Positions 8,161 through 13,942 of a stretch of 13,942 nucleotides of DNA are shown here, in pieces. This DNA comes from Glomus cerebriforme (Eukaryota; Glomeromycota; Glomeromycetes; Glomerales; Glomeraceae), in contig QKYT01000539.1 in NCBI GenBank assembly GCA_003550305.1, positions 69,118 through 83,059 on the forward strand, in the 5' to 3' direction. The notes under the pieces are model-generated. The model was not told the DNA's origin. It saw nothing but the letters and a program-made list of their open reading frames with translations, and searched no databases. A program made the translations under genes and the position numbers. Positions within the stretch are counted from its first letter, which is position 1. Every line of letters begins with the position of its first letter.

Positions 8161-8967
8161 CTTGCAACTGTATTAATCACGTGATATTTACTCTAAAAAA
8201 ATTTATTTATACAGGGTGTACAGGATAATAACCTATACCTCGGGTACATTTTAAGGATGCCCTAAATTTTTATTTATTCTTTAATATTACAAAAGTGCAA
8301 AAATTTATTCTTTTCAAAAAAAAATCGAAATTTCTAAGATAAATGTTACACAAAATAATCATTATTGAACCAATCATATTTAAGGAGAGGGGTCTAGGAT
8401 ATAATCCTAAACAGTCGGGTCTAGGATAAGGTGCTCGTGACAAATGTAATTAATGTATACGTATGACACGTGATCGAACACGGCGAGACATCCCCCAGAT
8501 TTACCAGGAACCCGACAAATATTTGGGAATTTTTGTAGGTTATGATAAATTAATGGGGAGATGTGTGTGGGAGAATTTAAACCAACGTGTAACAAAAATA
8601 TTATTAACAGTGGAACCTGTTACAACAAGTAATTTTGCCGTCTATGAAATCTATCCGAAAAAAACTTCTGTTCTTCCGGTTAGTTTCGGAGGATCTTTCC
8701 TTTAAAACCGGAAACTTATCCAGTAAAGTAACATTTAGCCAATCCCGCTTACGGAAATTGGCGTCACTCACTTCTTTTTGTTACCCTGCTTTTTTATATA
8801 AATTAAATCAGTCGATGGATCTTTGGGTTTTTTTCTTTGTTGCCCAACATTCCTCCCAAAAAAAAATTTTTCCACAATTCTTACGGTAGATTTTTATTTA
8901 TTGATACCTATTTTTTTTCCCTTGCGGTTGGTTCCCAGCGATATATCCAATTACATCAATCCTACAA
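8161..8967. other. Intergenic/upstream region of the zinc-finger gene
   Basis: The part up to about 8440 is AT-rich and holds dispersed-repeat phrases: TACAGGGTGTACAGGATAAT near 8210, AATCATTATTGAAC at 8356, and GTCTAGGAT at 8390 and 8420. From about 8460 the base composition is less AT-biased. A frame from 8463 to 8705 on the plus strand (80 codons) is open but unrecognised. TTCCGGTT (8674-8681) and AACCGGAA (8706-8713) form an inverted pair. A TATA-like TTTTTATATAAATT lies at about 8791, some 170 bp before the ATG at 8968. The 5' UTR and promoter of the downstream gene probably lie here. Confidence 0.4.
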
Positions 8968-10287
8968 ATGCCGGTGTGTACATCCTGCCATCAAACTAAA
9001 CAAGACGAGGCTTTTTTCCACAAAAACAAAAAGTGGAAGACATGCCAAAGTTGTATCGAACAAAGAGCTCTCAAGAAACAAAAAACAAAAAGAAAGCGCG
9101 ATGACGAAGCTGTCGAGGAAGAACCTTTACGAGTTTCTCTTAAAACTGTGGGACTTATGGATCTAGCAGCTCTCGTCTCTGCTGAAATGCGTGCGTTAAT
9201 CAATAACCCACCACCTACCGCTCCTGACGGAACTCAAATTTGTTCTTTGAATCTTCGAGTAGCCCTTAATCTTTCTAATGCCATTACTGGTAACGAACAC
9301 CCTAAAGATGTTGCCCGTTGGATTGTGGAAGAAATAGAAAGAGCCGATGAATACAACTGGACGTAAATATTATTTTACATTTTTACTTCGACATATCAGT
9401 TTTAGGCTACTTTAAATTCGTTTGACTCCTTGTTGATTCATATTTTTTTTTATTAAAGCTATAATTGTATGAATACTTCAATGCGTCACAAGGACGTTGC
9501 AAAGTTTTATTACGTTTGCAGCCAGTCTGTGGTTGCCATGAAGGAATACAAAGAAGGTTCAAATAGGAAACGAATGGAGAGATTTCCTTGTCAAGGGAAG
9601 ATGCAAATGAAAATTGATATGCCTGCTGCTGAAGCAATGTTGGAAATTCATCACGGTCTTCTTCATAATAGACCAATTTCCAATTCTGACATTAGCGATG
9701 AATGCAGAAAGGAAATCGAAGAAAACACTCATTTGAATCCTATTCAACTACGCCAATTACTGAGAAGTAAAGGCATCATGAAAAATTATACTCCTCGACA
9801 GATTCATTCATATTGGGAAAGATTTGCCATCAATAAACACCCGGAACTATATCGTCAGTTCTCCGTTATTCCTGTTACCACTCCTAATATTCCTGGAATC
9901 ACATCTGCAAGCACACCGACACAAGACCGCAACTCCAGTACTGCCTTTACCATTTTACCAACAATGCCTTATGGGGCTACTAGTTTACAAACTTCTATTG
10001 TAAATAATCCTTCTCCACAAAATCCTATGCAGAAGGGTGTAGTTGATCAAATTCCAAAATTAGGCAACCACTCGTTTAATCACGATGAATTTGTAGAATA
10101 TGTCGCCAAAATGGAGCAATTTGCAAAAAGAGTTAGAAATCAATTAGATCGACGGAATTATCTCTGGTTGGATACTGTAAAAATATTGACTGCTGGTGTA
10201 ATTGAGATGGAGAATGACATAGAGGAATTGGAGAGACAACGGGCTAGTGAGAGAGCTACCAAACCATGGACAATTCATTATAAATAA
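8968..10287 (+). CDS. Zinc-ribbon plus WRKY/GCM1-type zinc-finger protein, 2 exons
   Basis: Exons 8968-9362 and 9459-10287, joined across a 96-nt GTAAAT...AAAG intron, give 1,224 nt and 407 residues. Unspliced, exon 1 stops two bases after the junction (TAA 9364-9366). Residues 1-29 form a zinc ribbon, C4-x2-C7-x18-C26-x2-C29, followed by a Lys-rich stretch (36-44) that could be a nuclear signal. Around the junction a second finger is assembled: YYVCSQS (C152), RFPCQGKM (C176), then H196/H197 and H201. This C-C-H-H order recalls the FAR1/FLYWCH/WRKY-GCM1 DNA-binding fold of MULE-type transposases. Residues 205-250 look like a helix-turn-helix (LRQLLRSKG, RQIHSYWERF). A Ser/Thr/Pro/Asn-rich linker covers about 252-330, and a likely coiled coil at the C-terminus includes EMENDIEELERQRASE. 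No DDE catalytic domain follows. It is an intact gene, perhaps a domesticated transposase DNA-binding domain; its targets are unknown. Confidence 0.8.
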
Positions 10288-10476
10288 TATTTGGAAACCC
10301 ACTATTTTTTTTTTTCTTTATTTTATCTTCTTTGCATATTGATATTTTTATGATTTTTTGTATCAAATTTTTATAACAGGATTGAATTACACAGCTTATA
10401 CTGAAAAGAAAGGGTGATTTATTTATATGTAATACGTTTTTCACATATAGGTAATGTCTGTGGGTTTCCAAATATT
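10286..10476. repeat. Perfect 17-bp inverted repeat bounding 191 bp
   Basis: AATATTTGGAAACCCAC at 10286-10302 is exactly repeated in inverted orientation at 10460-10476. It begins at the penultimate base of the stop codon at 10285-10287, in the region between two convergent genes. The 157-bp interior is AT-rich without coding content. It may be a small MITE or a 3' UTR stem. No clear target-site duplication flanks it. Confidence 0.7.
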
Positions 10477-10656
10477 TGATTTTTGAAAATATAAAATTTT
10501 AAATTACAAAACAACAATATCATAAGATGGTCGAAAAAAACCAGAGAAAATAATTCGCTTTCTTTGACATATATTTTTTTATTCTAAAAGCTAAGATTTG
10601 TTCTTACCCTTTACTTTTCAATTAAATTAATAATAAGAATTAAGAGTTTACAATAT

Positions 10657-11630
10657 TTACGAAAGTACTCTCACTATTGCTTTTGCTCTATTTAATTTGA
10701 TTTGTTCCTTTCCTTTTTCATTATCTTTTTGATCTGTTGTCTCATCGCCCTTTTGTTCAGACTCAAACCTATTGACTACATCCCGAGCTATTTTAAAAGT
10801 TCTCTAAATTAAGTTTCATGGGAAAAAATTTTTGTTAACTATTAAATTAATAAATCCATTGCATTTACAAACTTACATTACGCGAATGTCCTAATAGTTC
10901 TGCGATATATTCTAAGAATATGTTGAAAAAATCTTCCGAAAGCTGCATCAATCAAAGATGTAAAAGTTAACTATATATTCGATTTTTGAAAAATATATTA
11001 ATAGATACCCACTAATTCTTCATTATATGCATTTTTAAGCAGCCAAATTTGGCGCGTTTTTTGAAATTTCCATTTTTCTCTATGATAACGCCATATTATA
11101 AGATAATTTAATCCTAAAAAAAATAAATATAATAAATTAAATAATAATAATAATAATAATAATAATAAACTTCATTAATAACCTGCTTTGACAGCGTGTG
11201 TAAATTCTTCTGGTATCTTCAGTTTCATTTGTTCGACTACTAATACCGAATTTAAATCATCCGTCATTTTATTTTCAAGCGGAAGCTGCTCAGATAAATT
11301 TTCACTTTCATTACAATCACTATCTTTCTCATCATTAATCTTATCATAATTGACTTTTTGTATTTTCTTTTTGTGTATATCTTTCTTGTTTTTTCCCTCT
11401 TCTTTTGACAGTTCAACTTCACTCTTGTCTTTTTTTCTTTTCTTTTCAATTATTTTAAATGAATGATGATCAATATGAGATTCATCCCTTAGCTCTTTTA
11501 TACTCTTATTTTCTTCAGAAGAATATTCTAATATCGCAGAACTGGAATTTTTAAGAGATAATAATTTCTTCCATTTCGGAACACGTCTCTGTATTTCATC
11601 GCTAGCTTTGTCCTGTTCAAAAGTAGACAT
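10657..11630 (-). CDS. WKF-domain protein (C7orf50 homologue), 4 exons
   Basis: Minus-strand exons 11630-11183, 11113-11013, 10942-10877 and 10803-10657 give 762 nt, 253 residues. Residues 1-149 are charged and mostly disordered, with a basic cluster KKRKKDK at 63-69 that could act as a nuclear or nucleolar signal. The WKF domain (Pfam WKF, formerly DUF2373) spans about 150-208: GLNYLIIW, then the name-giving W164-K165-F166 in EKWKFQKTRQIWLL, then FFNIFLEYIAELLGHSR. The C-terminus ends with KAIVRVLS, like the human protein. Human C7orf50 has 194 residues and is nucleolar, probably linked to ribosome biogenesis; function here is inferred. Intron 3 has a standard donor (GTAAGT), but introns 1 and 2 use weaker ones (GTTATT, GTGGGT). 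They are chosen because only they keep the domain in frame. The gene diverges from ARL1 and converges on the zinc-finger gene. Confidence 0.88.
11139..11169. repeat. AAT microsatellite in intron 1 of the WKF gene
   Basis: About ten uninterrupted AAT units (ATT on the coding strand) lie inside the 69-nt intron 11182-11114. Length changes here would alter intron size without touching codons. Confidence 0.9.
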
Positions 11631-11900
11631 ACTAACCTCTAACTCAAATACAGCTTATTAATTTGAGAGAAACAGTGTAGAAATTTCGGGATTCGGGAAA
11701 TTAATATAAACACGTGGTCTGATGAAGATTTGTAATGAAAAATCTAGATACAGCAGTTTTCACAACTATAAAAGTTCGGTCAACATCCGAAAAAAAACAC
11801 ATTTACTTTGATTTCATTACCCTTTAAAAAAAATAAATTGGTTGTGTTCTGTAAAAAAGCTTGTCTAGAGTTTTTTATATTATATTAATACTTGAATAAA
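11631..11900. promoter_or_regulatory. Shared divergent promoter region, WKF gene / ARL1
   Basis: 270 bp separate the two ATGs, which point away from each other, so both 5' UTRs and promoters must fit here. A CACGTG E-box palindrome is at 11711-11716, and GTCAACATCCGAAAAAAAAC lies at 11779-11798. No clear TATA box was assigned to either side. Co-regulation is an inference from spacing only. Confidence 0.5.
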
Positions 11901-13229
11901 ATGGGTAAGCGTCAAATTTTTATCTTCAGTAAAGCTATGAAATCTAAGTTTTTCTTCTTTCATCAGCATACCCTCTAAGCTAATTTCAGTGTGGACTCCT
12001 GGTTTCCTATCTCTTTCTAACCAGGTGCAATACTTAGTCGAATGTTGGGAAGGCTATGGGGTGAAAAAGAAGTGCGAATACTTATTTTAGGATTAGACGG
12101 TGCCGGTAAAACAACAATATTATATCGGTTACAGGTAGGATGTTTGAAGTTATTCTTTTTAATAACATTTGAATTATTTATTTCATTATTATTTATGGAG
12201 GACTATATTTTTGTAAAGATTACCAAACTAATTATTTTTTGTTTGATTCCTTTTTCTTTTTCTTTTTCTTTTCTTCTTAAGATTCATTATATTTTTTATC
12301 ATAAATCTAATTGTTTTGTTAATATTCATTTATTTTTTTTTTAGATCGGGGAAGTAGTGACGACTATTCCAAGTAAGTTGAATCAACGTCTTGAATAAAA
12401 CTTTGTTTTGATATTATTTGTTTTGATATTATAAACTGCTAATATGGAAAATTTTCGATCTGCAGCTATTGGATTTAATGTAGAGACTGTAACATATAAA
12501 AATATCAAATTTCAAGGTGAATTGAAGTTTTATGTATTTATGCGTATTGCTATGTATTTATGTTTATATACTAAAGAGTAAATTTAATTTTTTTCTAATT
12601 AATAGTATGGGATCTAGGAGGTAATACATTTTTTTAATTCAATCAAGTGAATTGAGTAATATGACATCAAATTCCCTTTATAATTGGATTAATTTGTGAA
12701 TTATTTTATCTAATTATATTATAAACTTTTTAATAAGGTCAAACAAGTATAAGGTATGTAATCATTATTGATATTAGTTACATACTGTCATGTTTAACAT
12801 CCTAACATTATTTTGTTATTTGAAGGCCATATTGGCGTTGTTATTATGCAAACACCGATGCAGTCATATATGTTGTAGATTCTGTAGATCGTGATCGTAT
12901 GAGTACCTCAAAAGAGGAACTTCATGCAATGCTTGATGAGGAAGAATTGCGAGATGCTGCATTATTGGTTTTTGCCAATAAACAAGATATGGTAGGAGCA
13001 ATGTCTGCAGCTGAAGTATCAGATGCATTAGGTTTAGGCACATTAAAGAATAGACAGTGGAGTATTTATAAAACAAGTGCTGTGAAAGGCGATGGTCTAA
13101 CAGAAGGATTAGATTGGTAAGCTTTTTTCAGATTAATTATTTCCATAATTTATATTAAATAAATGATCAATGTTAAATGATTTAATATTATATAGGTTGG
13201 TTAACATTATTCAAGGCAATGAACAATAA
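11901..13229 (+). CDS. ARL1: ADP-ribosylation factor-like GTPase 1 (ARL1), 8 exons
   Basis: ARL1 is a small GTPase that, GTP-bound and myristoylated, recruits GRIP-domain golgins to the trans-Golgi. Exons: 11901-11904, 12025-12134, 12345-12372, 12466-12516, 12606-12620, 12738-12753, 12826-13116 and 13196-13229. They total 549 nt, 182 residues (human 181). The first coding exon is just ATGG; splicing it to 12025 creates MGAILS, the myristoylation signal with Gly2 and Ser6. P-loop GLDGAGKT is 24-31 (Lys30, Thr31), switch I Thr48 in TTIPTIGFN, switch II WDLGGQ 66-71 with Gln71, NKQD 126-129, and TSAVKG 158-163. The effector residues Phe51, Trp66 and Tyr81 and the RPYWRCYY sequence mark ARL1 rather than ARF1. 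Exons 5 and 6 are 15- and 16-nt micro-exons. Introns are 72-210 nt; intron 2 has a pyrimidine run of TTTTTC units near 12250. All key residues are present and the gene looks functional. Confidence 0.96.
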
Positions 13230-13942
13230 TAAGATTTATCATTTTGAAACTCTGAACTTTTTTATTATTATTTTAATTAGAATTATTTTTTTTTTAGTTT
13301 GGTACTGTATAATTTTATTATTTGATTTAATTTCTTTTTTTGGATAAAAAAAAATCATTGCTCATGGTTGATAGAAAATCTTTTTGCATTTTTTTATATT
13401 TTAATATTGTTTAATCATTTTAATTGTTTAATTATTTTGAGCCTGAAATCAATCTAATTATCTAAACTTTTTTTTAAAATTATGTGAATCTTTGTTTTTA
13501 TATAATAACCTAAATTCTGAATTAAGCTTAATTTTGAATTTAACTAAAATAATAACCAAATCAAATTGTGTTTAAGTTTTTAGAAAGGTATTTTATTATT
13601 ATAATTTTTTTTTTAAGTTGATTTAATTAGTAGTATTAATTTAACTAAATGTATAAATAGTTAATAATACTATAAAATAGAATTTAAAAATATTTTAGCC
13701 ATAAAAACATGCTACTAAATATATAATAAACTTACATCTGTTATAGTTTTAAAGTAAAAAAAAACATTTTTTTTGATATTTTATTTTAGTTATTTATATA
13801 GTTATATACAATACTATTTATTTTAACTTTATTTAAATTTTTATAACCAGAAATACATTTATCTATCTATCTAATTAAAAAAATTTGTGTGTAACGATAA
13901 CGTTTAGATTAACAATATAAATAATCACATTATAAATGTGTA
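13230..13942. other. AT-rich DNA downstream of ARL1, no gene seen
   Basis: The ARL1 3' UTR presumably lies at its start. The rest is T- and A-rich with stops in every frame. A short ATCT tetranucleotide repeat (TTTATCTATCTATCTAATT) lies at about 13857-13875. No RNA gene, repeat family member or conserved coding stretch was recognised. Confidence 0.6.

Noticed and set aside
8407..8595. Minus-strand frame of 62 codons
   Set aside because: It overlaps repeat phrases and an opposite frame, has no recognisable domain or splice support, and includes the dispersed GTCTAGGAT repeat.
8991..9203. Minus-strand frame opposite exon 1 of the zinc-finger gene
   Set aside because: It is the antisense shadow of Lys- and Glu-rich codons, giving Phe/Ser/Leu runs.
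9364..9366. TAA as the true end of a 132-residue zinc-ribbon protein
   Set aside because: A GTAAAT donor overlaps it, and splicing to 9459 extends the frame by 275 residues with a completed second zinc finger. A minor unspliced form is still possible.
9407..9747. Minus-strand frames opposite the zinc-finger gene
   Set aside because: They overlap the supported exon 2 and the intron; no domain or independent start context.
10256..10471. Minus-strand frame of 71 codons over the 17-bp inverted repeat
   Set aside because: It spans both arms and the AT-rich interior, is Lys/Ile-rich by composition, and overlaps the end of a real exon.
11905..11989. Nearer acceptor for ARL1 intron 1 (TTTCAG at 11984-11989)
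   Set aside because: Joining to 11990 puts the P-loop region out of frame. Only the acceptor ending at 12024 gives MGAILS and the correct frame.
12042..12344. Plus-strand frame of 100 codons starting at an internal Met of ARL1
   Set aside because: After the P-loop it reads into intron 2 and becomes low complexity; the N-terminal myristoylation residues would be lost.
12864..13076. Minus-strand frame opposite ARL1 exon 7
   Set aside because: It is a shadow of a highly conserved coding exon.

Overview
The window is eukaryotic nuclear DNA. It is very AT-rich, its genes are split by spliceosomal introns (mostly about 50-210 nt, GT...AG, with T-rich acceptors), and decayed DNA transposons and degenerate tandem repeats fill the gaps. 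The conserved genes (SmE, a WKF-domain protein, ARL1) are universal eukaryotic ones. Intron style, base composition and the type of DNA-binding protein at 8968-10287 suggest an early-diverging fungus, most likely an arbuscular mycorrhizal fungus (Glomeromycotina, Rhizophagus-like). That assignment is inference.

Layout. 1-1255: two blocks of a degenerate satellite with a 48-bp higher-order period, around AT-rich unique DNA. 1640-2440: diverged repeats and hairpins. 2899-3504 (minus): the C-terminal part of a dead hAT transposase, in one frame with ten internal stops. 3895-4175: a 20-bp purine-strand minisatellite. 4985-5588 (minus): an intact five-exon gene for Sm protein E. 5805-5895: a 91-bp imperfect palindrome about 220 bp upstream of its start. 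6911-8154: a 1,244-bp transposon with 30-bp terminal inverted repeats and a flanking GTAGAT duplication, carrying a broken minus-strand gene of unrecognised family. 8968-10287 (plus): a two-exon gene for a 407-residue zinc-binding, probably DNA-binding protein that looks transposase-derived. 10657-11630 (minus): a four-exon gene for a WKF-domain protein (C7orf50 homologue). 11901-13229 (plus): an eight-exon gene for the Arf-like GTPase ARL1, including a first coding exon of only 4 nt and two micro-exons. 13230-13942: AT-rich DNA with nothing recognisable.

The three housekeeping genes do not form a pathway: SmE acts in pre-mRNA splicing, the WKF protein is probably nucleolar, and ARL1 acts at the trans-Golgi. 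The WKF and ARL1 genes are divergent and share a 270-bp upstream region. All gene models were spliced by hand; each closes in frame and ends at a stop. The least ordinary items are the 1,244-bp transposon with its unrecognised gene and the zinc-finger protein whose finger is completed only after splicing.
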